A stretch of DNA of 64,000 bases from Pedococcus cremeus (GCF_900111375.1 NZ_FOHB01000006.1:124001-188000), one strand, 5' to 3'. Shown: positions 33,088-43,667, counted from the first letter of the stretch. Made by a program: numbers and translations. The notes: a model not told the origin generated them from the letters alone.

Positions 33088-33432
33088 TCACGCCGAGGGA
33101 CGCCGCGCCTTCGGCAGCTTGGCGACCACGGTGTCGTACGACGCGTCCACGGCCTCGAGGATCTCCTCGTCGGGGATCGCGCCTCCGATGCGCAGGCTGT
33201 TCCACCCGCTGCGTCCGAGGTAGGGCATCACCCGGGCGTCGTCGGGGTACTGCAGCAGCCACTCGTCGGCCTCGGCGCGGTTGGCGCCGCACTTGACGCC
33301 GACGGCAGTGCCGTCACCGATGAACGCGAAGATCTTCTCGCCGACCTTGGCCACGGTGTCGCCCTCCCACGACTCGTCCTGCCAGGCCCCGGGCTTGCCC
33401 AGGCAGTGGGCCAGCAGCTCCGCCGGCGTCAT
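33088..33432 (-). CDS. MmcQ/YjbR family protein
   Basis: 114 aa, normal for the family. Visible family features are the N-terminal LLAHCLGKPGAWQDESWEGD, FAFIGDGTAVGVKCG and the terminal YLGRSGWNSLRIGGAIPDEE. The fold resembles a double-wing DNA-binding domain, but biochemical function is not known. It lies 6 bases after uvrB on the same strand and precedes the riboswitch. Confidence 0.88.
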   Translation of the reverse strand: MTPAELLAHCLGKPGAWQDESWEGDTVAKVGEKIFAFIGDGTAVGVKCGANRAEADEWLLQYPDDARVMPYLGRSGWNSLRIGGAIPDEEILEAVDASYDTVVAKLPKARRPSA

Positions 33433-33438
33433 GGTCGG

Positions 33439-35547
<2,109 letters not shown>

Positions 35548-35603
35548 GGGTCAACGGTAAGCCCGACCACCGACAGCCCACGATTCACGTGCCGGCGGAG
35601 GAG

Positions 35604-35933
35604 TCAGCCGGGGCGAAGCATGACCGCCACGGCCGCGGCGACCCCGCCCAGGGCGCCGAGCACCGTGACGACGGCGACCCTGACCATGACGGGGAACGGC
35701 GAGTAGCTGTGGCTGTCGTCGCGCAGCTGGTCGAACCGGTGCCGCACCCCGAGCACGAGGACAGCGCACCCCATGGCGACCACAGAGCCGATGGCGACCA
35801 GCCACCAGCTCTCCAGCCGGGCGGCGACGACGACGACCGGCACCAGCAGCACCATTGCGGTGAGGGCGGTGCGCTGCCACGACAGGGACGTGCGTTCCGG
35901 CTGCAGCGCCTGCCGCTCGGGGATCCGGCTCAC
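35604..35933 (-). CDS. DUF202 family small membrane protein
   Basis: 109 aa, start GTG 35933 (VSRIPERQALQPERTSLSWQ). The DUF202 motif PERTSLSWQRTALTAM is followed by three membrane segments. It overlaps the stop of the preceding DUF202 gene (GTGA), so the pair is coupled. The biochemical role of DUF202 proteins is not known. Confidence 0.85.
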   Translation of the reverse strand: MSRIPERQALQPERTSLSWQRTALTAMVLLVPVVVVAARLESWWLVAIGSVVAMGCAVLVLGVRHRFDQLRDDSHSYSPFPVMVRVAVVTVLGALGGVAAAVAVMLRPG

Positions 35934-36334
35934 AGCCGCGTGGCCTCGATCACGCCGAGCACCAGGGTCAGTGCGGCGAGCAGCACCACCCCGGTCGCCA
36001 GGATCGCCAGCGATCGCGGCGGTGGCAGGGGCTGGCGCAGCCGCAGGGCCCGCTCGACCTTGGCCCAGCTCCCCAGGGCTCGCACCGCCAGGGCAGCCCC
36101 GCCCAGGCACGAGGCGGAGCCGACCAGCGGCGCCCACGCGGGCATCTCGGTCAAGGAGGCCACCGAGATCAAGGCGATGCCACCGGCTACCAGCGCCAGG
36201 GCGGTGCGCATCCAGGCCAGCGCGGTGCGCTCGTTCGCCATCGAGAAGCGCGGGTCGGGCTCGTCCCCCACCCCGTAGACCCTCTCGGGGCGGCGGCGCT
36301 CATGCTCTCCCTCGGGGTGGCGCTCCTCATCCAT
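35930..36334 (-). CDS. DUF202/YidH family small membrane protein
   Basis: 134 aa, ATG 36334. A charged N-terminus (DEERHPEGEHERRRPERV) leads into the YidH motif DPRFSMANERTALAWMRTAL and three membrane segments. It overlaps the coaE-grpB end by 8 bases and the second DUF202 gene by 4. The two DUF202 proteins probably act together; function unknown. Confidence 0.85.
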   Translation of the reverse strand: MDEERHPEGEHERRRPERVYGVGDEPDPRFSMANERTALAWMRTALALVAGGIALISVASLTEMPAWAPLVGSASCLGGAALAVRALGSWAKVERALRLRQPLPPPRSLAILATGVVLLAALTLVLGVIEATRL

Positions 36335-37538
36335 GCTCTGGTTCCCAGCCATGCCGTGGCTCCCAGCCGGTCTGGCGGGCCCACGCCTCCACCCGCTCGT
36401 GGACGCCGTCGAACCACGGCTCCTTCGCGTCGGCGTAGTCGCCCACCCCCATGCCGGTCGCCGCGAGGCGAGCCTTCTCCGCGGCATACTCGCGGCAGGC
36501 GACGTCGTCGGCCCGCAGCCAGTCGCGGAAGAGCAGCGCCCACCGCCACCCCGGGCTGCCCGCCTCGCGGACGTGCACGTGCACCTGGCGCCCCGGGTCG
36601 GCGCCGGCGTGGAACCGCTTGGGCCACTGGCCGTCGGCCTTGGCGTTGTCGGCGCGCGGTGCGTCCGCGGGTCGGGGGAAGCCCGCGCCGGACAACCGCT
36701 CCAGCAGGGCTGGGTCGTCGGCGGCACGGAGGTCGGCCACGCCGACCTGGAGGTCGATGACGTCCTTGGCCACCAGCCCGGGGATCGCCGTGCTGCCGAC
36801 GTGGTCGGCGGTGACCGCCACCTCACCGAAGGCGAGCCGGAGGCGTTCGAGGAGCCGCTGCGCCTCGAACGCCCAGGCGGAGTCGTGGGGGTGCAGCACC
36901 AGGTCGTCCGACCGCGTGGCCCGTATGCCGTGCCGCACGTTGCGCTCGAACGGCACCAGGCGCTCGTGCCAGAGGGAGTCGACGGCCGCGACCAGCGCCT
37001 CCTTCGTGCCGCCGTTGTCGAGCCAGACGTCGGCGGCCGCCCGCCGCTGCCCGTCGGTGGCCTGCGCTGCCATGCGCGAACGCACGTCGTCCTCGGTCAT
37101 CCCCCGGGTCTCCATGAGCCGGCGGAGCCGGGTGCGCTCGTCGGCGCCCACGACGACCACGAGGTGGTAGCCGGGCCCGAGGTGCTTCTCGACGAGGAGG
37201 GGGACGTCGTGGACCACGACCGCGTCGGCCGGGGCGGCCTCCACCAGCGCAGCCGTGCGGGCCGCGATCCGGGGGTGGGTCAGCTGCTCGAGGTCGCGGC
37301 GCGCCTGCGGGTCGGCGAAGACGACGGCGCCGAGCGCGGCGCGGTTGAGGCTGCCGTCCTCCTCGAGCACCACGTCTCCGAAGCGCTCGACGATGGCGGC
37401 CAGCCCCTCGGACCCCGGCGCCACCACCTCGCGGGCCAGCTGGTCGGCGTCGATGACCACCGCCCCCAGCTCACGGAACCGCCCTGCGACGGTCGACTTC
37501 CCGGACCCGATGCCCCCGGAGAGGCCGACGCGCAGCAT
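36327..37538 (-). CDS. coaE: dephospho-CoA kinase fused to a GrpB/UPF0157 domain
   Basis: 403 aa from ATG 37538 (MLRVGLSGGIGSGKST). Residues 1-200 are a complete CoaE, the last step of CoA synthesis: P-loop GGIGSGKST (8-16), VIDADQLAREVV, DVPLLVEK, and lid TRGMTEDDVRSRMAAQ. From about residue 210 a GrpB domain follows, with VTADHVGSTAIPGLVAKDVIDLQ and GQWPKRFHAG. The N-terminal domain is essential; the GrpB domain has a nucleotidyltransferase-like fold of unknown role. This fusion is known from other actinobacteria. The end overlaps the DUF202 gene. Confidence 0.92.
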   Translation of the reverse strand: MLRVGLSGGIGSGKSTVAGRFRELGAVVIDADQLAREVVAPGSEGLAAIVERFGDVVLEEDGSLNRAALGAVVFADPQARRDLEQLTHPRIAARTAALVEAAPADAVVVHDVPLLVEKHLGPGYHLVVVVGADERTRLRRLMETRGMTEDDVRSRMAAQATDGQRRAAADVWLDNGGTKEALVAAVDSLWHERLVPFERNVRHGIRATRSDDLVLHPHDSAWAFEAQRLLERLRLAFGEVAVTADHVGSTAIPGLVAKDVIDLQVGVADLRAADDPALLERLSGAGFPRPADAPRADNAKADGQWPKRFHAGADPGRQVHVHVREAGSPGWRWALLFRDWLRADDVACREYAAEKARLAATGMGVGDYADAKEPWFDGVHERVEAWARQTGWEPRHGWEPEHG

Positions 37539-37588
37539 GCTCGTCACTGTAGCGGCGGGGTGGCGAGGCAGGAGGGCAGGAGCGGCCC

Positions 37589-38641
37589 TCAGCGGGCGGC
37601 GGGAGGAGCGGTGCTCTCGCGCACCACCAGAGCGGTGGGCAGCACCGTGTGCCGGGCCCGCTGGGGGGCGCCTCCGGACAGTGCCGCGGTGAGGGCCGCC
37701 GCTGCTGCCCGCCCCTTCTCGGGGAAGTCCTGGCGCACCGTGGTCAGCGCCGGGCGCACCCGCGCGGCGACCGGGCTGTCGTCGAACCCGACGACCGACA
37801 CGTCCGAGGGCACCTGCAGGCCGAGGTCCTGGGCGACCTGGACCACCGTGGCGGCGATGACGTCGGAGAAGCACAGGATCGCCGTGGGCCGGTCCTCCAG
37901 CCGCAGCAGCGCCTGGGCGGCCTCCACGCAGGAGTCGGGGTCGCTCATCGGGATCCGGGCGGCCCGGGACGTGATCCCCGCGGCGGCGAGCACGTCGAGC
38001 CAGCCCAGGAGGCGCTGGCGCACCGGGTGGCCCAAGGGCCCGTCGAGCGGGTCGTCGACCAGGCCGTAGGGGGCGGCGGGCACGGACAGGACGAGCCCGA
38101 TGCGCCGGTGCCCGAGGTCGACGAGGTGCTGGGCCGCGGCCCGGGCGCCCCCGCGGTCGTCGACGTTGACGCTGGGGATCCCCTTGGCGGGCGCCTGGTC
38201 GACGAACACCATGGGCAGCCCGCGCTTGCCGAGCCACTCGACGGCGGCACTGCTCGGGTCGCAGGAGTAGACCAGGGCGCCGTCCATCGCGACGTCGCGG
38301 GCCGGCACGCGGTCCTCGGACTCGGCCCCGGACAGCAGCGTGAGGGCCAGGCCGGTGGGCTCGAGCTCCCGGGCGATGGCGCCGAGGAAGCTCATGGCGA
38401 CCTCGTCGGTGAAGGGGTACTCGAGGGAGTCGGTCAGCACCACGCCGACGGCGCCGGTGCTGCCCCGTGCGAGGGCCCGCGCGCTGGGGTCGGGTCCGGC
38501 GTACCCCAGCTCGCGGGCGGCCTCCAGGATGCGCTCCCGCAGCGGTGCCGACAGCTGGTCAGGCCGGGAGAAGGCGTTCGACACGGTCATCCGGCTGACG
38601 CCGACCGCGTCGGCGACGGTCTGCAGGGTCACCTTGCCCAC
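37589..38641 (-). CDS. LacI family transcriptional regulator
   Basis: 350 aa, GTG 38641 with a strong GAGGAGGGA upstream. The N-terminal HTH (VTLQTVADAVGVSRMTVSNA, residues 4-23) and hinge (DPSARALARGSTG) are followed by a sugar-binding type effector domain (GVVLTDSLEYPF, FVDQAPAKGIPSVNVDD, CFSDVIAATVVQVAQDLG, VGFDDSPVAARVRPALTTVRQD). No sugar operon is adjacent, so its ligand and targets are unknown. A 14-base palindrome in its own leader suggests self-regulation. Confidence 0.93.
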   Translation of the reverse strand: MGKVTLQTVADAVGVSRMTVSNAFSRPDQLSAPLRERILEAARELGYAGPDPSARALARGSTGAVGVVLTDSLEYPFTDEVAMSFLGAIARELEPTGLALTLLSGAESEDRVPARDVAMDGALVYSCDPSSAAVEWLGKRGLPMVFVDQAPAKGIPSVNVDDRGGARAAAQHLVDLGHRRIGLVLSVPAAPYGLVDDPLDGPLGHPVRQRLLGWLDVLAAAGITSRAARIPMSDPDSCVEAAQALLRLEDRPTAILCFSDVIAATVVQVAQDLGLQVPSDVSVVGFDDSPVAARVRPALTTVRQDFPEKGRAAAAALTAALSGGAPQRARHTVLPTALVVRESTAPPAAR

Positions 38642-38670
38642 GCTGCTCCCTCCTCACGTCGGGTCGGCTC

Positions 38671-38704
38671 GCTGCTCGAGCAGCGCCTCGTCGGACCGAG
38701 CCTA
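38671..38704 (-). promoter_or_regulatory. putative LacI self-operator and -10 box
   Basis: GCTGCTCGAGCAGC (38671-38684) is a perfect 14-base palindrome with the central CG typical of LacI-family operators. It sits between a -10-like TAGGCT (38704-38699 on the minus strand) and the lacI-type gene's start at 38641, about +8 to +22 of a transcript from that box. Confidence 0.5.
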
Positions 38705-38711
38705 GAGCGCC

Positions 38712-38918
38712 TCAGTGCGCGGGGCTGCAGACGGGCGGGGCGACGCCGTCGGCGGCGCGCCGCAGCGCCGCCGCGAGGACGCCGCGCGTGCCGACGAGGC
38801 GGGGCCGGGCGGCACGGGGCTGTGGTTCAGCGACCACCGGGGCGTGCGGGAGGGCGCTCGTGATGGTGGCCTGCGCGGCGCGGTGGACGGTGATCAGGGC
38901 AACCGGTGAGATGGTCAT
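38712..38918 (-). CDS. hypothetical 68-aa protein
   Basis: I do not recognise this protein. It starts at ATG 38918 (MTISPVALITVHRAAQATIT) with GGAG 8 bases upstream, and is rich in Ala, Pro and Arg with no membrane segment or motif. What supports a real gene is the promoter upstream (38958-38986), which has no other gene to serve on this strand before the LacI-type gene. It ends 70 bases before the lacI-type start. Confidence 0.4.
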   Translation of the reverse strand: MTISPVALITVHRAAQATITSALPHAPVVAEPQPRAARPRLVGTRGVLAAALRRAADGVAPPVCSPAH

Positions 38919-38947
38919 GGCGTGCTCCGGTGAGGTGGTGCGGTTTT

Positions 38948-38986
38948 CTGTACCGATACAGTAACGCCGCTCTCTGTACCGGTCAA
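38948..38986 (-). promoter_or_regulatory. promoter with TetR-like operator upstream of the 68-aa ORF
   Basis: On the minus strand TTGACC (38986-38981), a 17-base spacer and TACTGT (38963-38958) form one of the best promoter matches in the window. CTGTACCGATACAG (38948-38961), an imperfect palindrome with CTGTA/TACAG arms, covers the -10 box, and a second CTGTACCGG copy (38974-38982) abuts the -35. The layout is like TetR-family operators. No TetR gene is present here. Confidence 0.6.
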
Positions 38987-38999
38987 GTACCGCAGCGCC

Positions 39000-39464
39000 T
39001 CACTCTGCCAGTCGCGCCGGGAAACCACCGGTCGCGATCGGGGACCACCGGGTCGGGGTGATGCGCAGCAGCGACTTCCCCTGGTCGCCCATGGCCTGCC
39101 GGTACTCGTCCCAGTCGGGGTGCTCCCCCGAGATGCAGCGGAAGTACTCCACGAGGGGCTCGACGGAGTCCGGGGTGTCGATGACCTCGCAGTCCCCGTC
39201 CACCTGCACCCACGCGCCACCGAAGTCGTCGGAGAGGACGACGACGCTCACGTGGGGGTTGCGTCGGGCGTTAGTGGTCTTGGCCCGCTCGGGGTAGGTG
39301 GAGATGACGATGCGGCCCTGGGGGTCCACTCCCCCGGTGACCGGGGACGCCTGCGGCCGGCCGTCGGACCGCTGGGTGATGACCAGCATGTGGTGGCGTG
39401 GCCGCACGAAGTCGAGCAGCCCCTCGAGGTCGACCGTGGTGTTCGTCGCGATGGTCCGTGCCAT
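39000..39464 (-). CDS. PPOX-class (pyridoxamine oxidase-like) F420- or flavin-dependent protein
   Basis: 154 aa from ATG 39464, which has AGGA 8 bases upstream; ATG 39473 would add three residues. It has the split-barrel flavin/F420-binding fold, with LLDFVRPRHHMLVITQRSDGRP near residue 17 (split motif), GRIVISTYPERAKTTNARRNP near 52, and VSVVVLSDDFGGAWVQVDGD. Actinobacterial members of this group commonly use F420. The substrate is unknown. It follows rpsA on the same strand but after a terminator. Confidence 0.85.
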   Translation of the reverse strand: MARTIATNTTVDLEGLLDFVRPRHHMLVITQRSDGRPQASPVTGGVDPQGRIVISTYPERAKTTNARRNPHVSVVVLSDDFGGAWVQVDGDCEVIDTPDSVEPLVEYFRCISGEHPDWDEYRQAMGDQGKSLLRITPTRWSPIATGGFPARLAE

Positions 39465-39484
39465 GCCGGCCATCCTGACACGGC

Positions 39485-39518
39485 GAAGGCCCGGCCCCCT
39501 CGCGGGGACCGGGCCTTC
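39485..39518 (-). terminator. rpsA terminator
   Basis: GAAGGCCCGG (39485-39494) pairs with CCGGGCCTTC (39509-39518), and the inner CCCC/GGGG extends the stem around a short loop. It lies 19 bases past the rpsA stop. Confidence 0.75.
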
Positions 39519-39536
39519 ACGGCATACCGACCTGGG

Positions 39537-41018
39537 TCAGTTGCCGGTGAGCTTCTCACGCAGGGCAGCCAGCGCCTCGTCGGAGGCGAGGGTGCCCTCG
39601 GAGGCCGGGGCGCTCGGACGGCTCTCGTCGGATCCAGAGGAGTCCGAGGAGTAGGACGTCGAGGTGCTGCCACCGGACGCGGCCTCGGCGTCGGCAGCGT
39701 GAGCAGCCTCGACCTGGGCCTTGTGGGCCTCCCAGCGGGTGTGGGCCTCGGCGTACTGCTTCTCCCACTTCTCGCGCTGGGTCTCGTAACCCTCGAGCCA
39801 CTCGTTGGTCTCCGGGTCGAAGCCCTCGGGGTACTTGTAGTTGCCCTGCTCGTCGTACTCGGCCGCCATGCCGTACAGCGTGGGGTCGAACTCGGCGATC
39901 TGGACGCTGTCGTCGTTGGCCTGCTTGAGCGACAGCGAGATGCGGCGACGCTCGAGGTCGATGTCGATGACCTTGACGAAGATCTCGTCACCGACGTTGA
40001 CGACCTGCTCCGGCAGCTCCACGTGGCGCTCGGCCAGCTCGGAGATGTGGACCAGGCCCTCGATGCCGTCGTCGACGCGCACGAACGCACCGAACGGGAC
40101 GAGCTTGGTGACCTTGCCCGGGACGACCTGGCCGATGGCGTGGGTGCGGGCGAAGTGCTGCCACGGGTCCTCCTGGGTCGCCTTCAGCGACAGGGAGACG
40201 CGCTCGCGGTCCATGTCGACGTCGAGCACCTCGACGGTGACCTCGTTGCCGACCTCGACGACCTCGGACGGGTGGTCGATGTGCTTCCAGGACAGCTCGG
40301 AGACGTGGACCAGACCGTCCACACCACCGAGGTCGACGAACGCACCGAAGTTGACGATCGACGACACGACACCGGAGCGGACCTGCCCCTTCTGGAGCTC
40401 CTTGAGGAAGGTCGTGCGGACCTCCGACTGGGTCTGCTCGAGCCAGGCACGGCGCGACAGGACCACGTTGTTGCGGTTCTTGTCGAGCTCGATGATCTTG
40501 GCCTCGATCTCCTTGCCGACGTACGGCTGGAGGTCGCGGACGCGACGCATCTCGACGAGCGACGCGGGAAGGAAGCCGCGCAGGCCGATGTCGAGGATGA
40601 GACCACCCTTGACGACCTCGATGACGGTGCCGGTGACGACGCCGTCCTCCTCCTTGATCTTCTCGATCGTGCCCCAGGCGCGCTCGTACTGCGCACGCTT
40701 CTTGGACAGGATCAGGCGGCCTTCCTTGTCCTCCTTCTGGAGGACGAGGGCCTCGACCTCGTCGCCGACGGCGACGACCTCGGACGGGTCGACGTCGTGC
40801 TTGATGGACAGCTCACGCGAGGGGATGACGCCCTCGGTCTTGTAGCCGATGTCGAGCAGGACCTCGTCCCGGTCGACCTTGACGATGCGACCCTCGACGA
40901 TGTCGCCGTCGTTGAAGTCCTTGATGGTCGCGTCGATCGCGGCAAGGAGGTCTTCCTCAGAGCCAATGTCGTTGATGGCAACCTGAGGGGCGGTCTTTTC
41001 GACCGTGCTGGCAGTCAT
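39537..41018 (-). CDS. rpsA: 30S ribosomal protein S1
   Basis: 493 aa, ATG 41018. Four S1 RNA-binding repeats are visible, starting near residues 37 (GDIVEGRIVKVDRDEVLLDIGY), 122 (GVVTGTVIEVVKGGLILDIG), 210 (GQVRSGVVSSIVNFGAFVDL) and 295 (GQVVPGKVTKLVPFGAFVRV). Four repeats rather than six is usual in actinobacteria. The C-terminal ~130 residues are acidic and Ser-rich (SYSSDSSGSDESRPSAPASE). S1 brings mRNA to the 30S subunit. The 5' leader is about 125 bases and may carry autoregulation. Confidence 0.97.
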   Translation of the reverse strand: MTASTVEKTAPQVAINDIGSEEDLLAAIDATIKDFNDGDIVEGRIVKVDRDEVLLDIGYKTEGVIPSRELSIKHDVDPSEVVAVGDEVEALVLQKEDKEGRLILSKKRAQYERAWGTIEKIKEEDGVVTGTVIEVVKGGLILDIGLRGFLPASLVEMRRVRDLQPYVGKEIEAKIIELDKNRNNVVLSRRAWLEQTQSEVRTTFLKELQKGQVRSGVVSSIVNFGAFVDLGGVDGLVHVSELSWKHIDHPSEVVEVGNEVTVEVLDVDMDRERVSLSLKATQEDPWQHFARTHAIGQVVPGKVTKLVPFGAFVRVDDGIEGLVHISELAERHVELPEQVVNVGDEIFVKVIDIDLERRRISLSLKQANDDSVQIAEFDPTLYGMAAEYDEQGNYKYPEGFDPETNEWLEGYETQREKWEKQYAEAHTRWEAHKAQVEAAHAADAEAASGGSTSTSYSSDSSGSDESRPSAPASEGTLASDEALAALREKLTGN

Positions 41019-41091
41019 GTAGTAGGAACTCCGATGGTGGACAGTGAATAGAAGGGTGTTCTGTTGTGGTCACGCTTCCCGGCCCGGCGAT

Positions 41092-41180
41092 GATGGCATT
41101 TGGCCATCGATGACGGACATGGTGAAGCGCGCACACGGAGGTGCCCGCCCAGACTACCGACGCCGTCTGTGCCAGGTCAA
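41092..41180 (-). promoter_or_regulatory. rpsA promoter and leader hairpin
   Basis: On the minus strand TTGACC (41180-41175), 18 bases, and TAGTCT (41156-41151) make a clear promoter. Downstream in the transcript GATGGC-aaatg-type hairpin arms GATGGC (41092-41097) and GCCATC (41103-41108) can pair. The leader to ATG 41018 is long, fitting S1 autoregulation in other bacteria, though no specific site can be assigned. Confidence 0.6.
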
Positions 41181-41192
41181 AAAGCGAGAGGT

Positions 41193-42008
41193 ATGCCGGT
41201 GAGCGGGTTTGCGCAGGTCAGCCGCCGGTTGGCGGACCAGGACGAGACCGTGGTGGCCAATCGCTCCTGGTGGGACGCCGAGGCGGGCGAGTACTACGCC
41301 GAGCACGGGGCCTTCCTCGGCGACGCCGACTTGGTCTGGGGGCCCGAGGGCTGGCGCGAGTCGGAGCTGCGCCTCCTCGGTGACCTCGCGGGCCGCCGCG
41401 TGCTCGAGGTCGGTGCCGGGGCGGGCCAGTGTGCGCGCTGGGTCGCCGCCCAGGGAGCCACGGTGGTGGCCTCCGACCTGTCGGCCGGGATGCTGCGCAC
41501 CGGCCTGAGCCTCAACTCGAGGGTGAGTGACCCCCGCCTGGCCGTCCCGCTGGTGCAGTGCGACGCCACGGCCCTCCCCTTCGGTGACGGTGCCTTCGAC
41601 ATCGTCTTCACGGCATACGGTGCAGTGCCCTTCGTTGCCGACTCGGCGCTGCTGATGCGGGAAGCCGCGCGCGTGCTGCGGCCGGGCGGCCGCTTCGTCT
41701 TCTCCACCACCCACCCCTTCCGGTGGGCCTTCCCCGACGACCCCAGTGAGAACGGCCTGACCGTCAACCAGTCGTACTTCGACCGGACCCCCTACGTCGA
41801 GGCCGACTCCGACGGGGAGGCGACCTACGTGGAGCACCACCGCACGGTCGGTGACCGGGTGCGCGAGGTGGTCGCCGCGGGTCTGGTGCTGAGCGACCTG
41901 GTCGAGCTCGAGTGGCCCGCTCGCAACACCGAGACCTGGGGCGGCTGGTCGCCGCTGCGCGGACGCCTCTTCCCGGGTACGGCCGTCTTCGTGTGCGACA
42001 AGCCCTGA
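41193..42008 (+). CDS. class I SAM-dependent methyltransferase
   Basis: 271 aa from ATG 41193; GTG 41200 is an alternative. SAM-binding motif I VLEVGAGAGQCARWVAAQGA is near residue 68, motif II ASDLSAG near 92, and motif IV-like FDIVFTAYGAVPFV near 136; LRPGGRFVFSTTHP near 165 is typical of the Methyltransf_11 group. It is close to a mycobacterial-type protein family of unknown substrate. Its start codon is inside a GTATGCCG octamer copy, and it is divergent from rpsA with the rpsA -35 just upstream. Confidence 0.87.
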   Translation: MPVSGFAQVSRRLADQDETVVANRSWWDAEAGEYYAEHGAFLGDADLVWGPEGWRESELRLLGDLAGRRVLEVGAGAGQCARWVAAQGATVVASDLSAGMLRTGLSLNSRVSDPRLAVPLVQCDATALPFGDGAFDIVFTAYGAVPFVADSALLMREAARVLRPGGRFVFSTTHPFRWAFPDDPSENGLTVNQSYFDRTPYVEADSDGEATYVEHHRTVGDRVREVVAAGLVLSDLVELEWPARNTETWGGWSPLRGRLFPGTAVFVCDKP

Positions 42009-42027
42009 GGGGTCTCGTCGACTCCCT

Positions 42028-42112
42028 CGACGTACGTCGTCCTGCTGACCGTTTCCTCCTGCTCCTTCTCTCGACGAGCGGTTTGCCCGGTGCGGATCTA
42101 GCCTGCTCGTCG
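42028..42112 (+). promoter_or_regulatory. palindrome and inverted repeat upstream of the MFS gene
   Basis: CGACGTACGTCG (42028-42039) is a perfect 12-base palindrome. Farther down CGACGAGC (42072-42079) and GCTCGTCG (42105-42112) face each other around a possible promoter (TTTGCC, then TCTAGCCT). Either could bind a regulator of the transporter gene. The rest of the 153-base gap holds only the Shine-Dalgarno. Confidence 0.4.
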
Positions 42113-42161
42113 CAGCACTGCGGGGGGACACCGCAGGGCACTCAACGAGGAGGAGGCCGAC

Positions 42162-43667
42162 GTGGCATCTGACGTCGAGATCGGACGCATCACCACCGAC
42201 ATACCCGCCCGCCTGGACCGGCTCCCCTGGGCCCGCTGGCACTGGATGGTCGTCATCGGCCTGGGGACCGTCTGGATCCTCGACGGCCTCGAGGTCACCA
42301 TCGTCGGCTCGATGTCGGACGCGCTGAAGCCGACCGACACCGGCCTCGGCATGAGCAGCTTCGACATCGGCCTCGCCGGGGCGGTCTACGTCGCCGGAGC
42401 CTGTCTGGGCGCGCTCTTCTTCGGCCAGCTCACCGACCGGTTCGGCCGCAAGAAGCTTTTCCTCCTCACCCTCGGCGTCTACACCTTCGCGACCGTGCTG
42501 ACGGCCTTCGCCCCGAACCCGCTGTGGTACTTCGTCGCCCGGTTCATCACCGGCATGGGAATCGGCGGCGAGTACGCCGCGATCAACTCGGCCATCGACG
42601 AGCTGATCCCCAAGCACTACCGCGGCCGCGTCGACGTCGCGATCAACGGTTCCTTCTGGGTCGGCGCCGCGCTCGGCTCCCTGCTGACCATCCCGCTGCT
42701 CGACCCCAAGGTCGTCGACCCCGCCCTGGGCTGGCGCTTGGCCTTCGGCCTCGGCGCCGTGCTCGCCGTCGGGATCCTCGTCGTGCGCCGACACGTGCCG
42801 GAGAGCCCCCGGTGGCTGTTCATCCACGGCCGTGAGGACGAGGGCGAGCAGATCGTGGGCGACATCGAGGAGACGGTGCACCGCGAGAGCCACCACGACC
42901 TGCCGCAGGTGCACGACGACCCGATCACCATCCGGCAGCGTCGGACCATCTCGATCCCGGAGATCGCCAAGACGGTCTTCACGCTGTACCCCAAGCGCAC
43001 CGTGCTGTGCCTGTCGCTGTTCGTCGGCCAGGCGTTCCTCTACAACGCGTTCTTCTTCACCTACGGCGACGCCCTCACCACGTTCTTCGACGTGAAGCAG
43101 ACCGGCTGGTACCTCGCGGTCTTCGCGGTCAGCAACTTCCTCGGGGCGCTCCTGCTGAGCCGGTTGTTCGACACCATCGGCCGGGTCAAGATGATCACCG
43201 GCACCTACATCCTCTCCGGTGTGCTGCTCGCCATCGCCGGCTTCGTGCTCGGCAGCCTCAACGCCACGACCCTCACCCTCTTCGGCGTGGTGATCTTCTT
43301 CTTCGCCTCCGCCGGCGCCAGCGCGGCATACCTCACCGCCAGCGAGGTCTTCCCGCTCGAGACGCGCGCGCTGTGCATCGCGTTCTTCTACGCGATCGGC
43401 ACGGCCGTCGGCGGCATCAGCGGTCCCCTGCTGTTCGGAGCCCTCATCGACCAGGCCTCGAAGAGCAAGGACATCACCCACCTCGCCATCGGCTACTTCA
43501 TCGGTGCGGCGCTCATGGTCGTCGGCGGCCTGGTCGAGGCGTTCCTCGGCGTGAAGGCCGAGGGCCAGTCGCTCGAGAGCATCGCCCAGCCGCTGACCGC
43601 CGAGGACGCCCACGAGGGCGGCGGCGAGCACGAGGGTCGGCGGGTGACGAGCCCGTCGCCCGCCTAG
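42162..43667 (+). CDS. MFS transporter, sugar porter-like/metabolite:H+ symporter type
   Basis: 501 aa, GTG 42162 with GAGGAGGAGG upstream. Twelve membrane segments in two halves. The loop 2-3 motif GQLTDRFGRKK is near residue 87, PESPRWLFIHGRED (sugar transporter signature) near 212, and a 50-residue charged central loop follows. GIGGEYAAINSAIDELIP in segment 4 resembles the aromatic-acid/metabolite symporter group. The substrate is unknown. The C-terminal tail is hydrophilic. Confidence 0.9.
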   Translation: MASDVEIGRITTDIPARLDRLPWARWHWMVVIGLGTVWILDGLEVTIVGSMSDALKPTDTGLGMSSFDIGLAGAVYVAGACLGALFFGQLTDRFGRKKLFLLTLGVYTFATVLTAFAPNPLWYFVARFITGMGIGGEYAAINSAIDELIPKHYRGRVDVAINGSFWVGAALGSLLTIPLLDPKVVDPALGWRLAFGLGAVLAVGILVVRRHVPESPRWLFIHGREDEGEQIVGDIEETVHRESHHDLPQVHDDPITIRQRRTISIPEIAKTVFTLYPKRTVLCLSLFVGQAFLYNAFFFTYGDALTTFFDVKQTGWYLAVFAVSNFLGALLLSRLFDTIGRVKMITGTYILSGVLLAIAGFVLGSLNATTLTLFGVVIFFFASAGASAAYLTASEVFPLETRALCIAFFYAIGTAVGGISGPLLFGALIDQASKSKDITHLAIGYFIGAALMVVGGLVEAFLGVKAEGQSLESIAQPLTAEDAHEGGGEHEGRRVTSPSPA

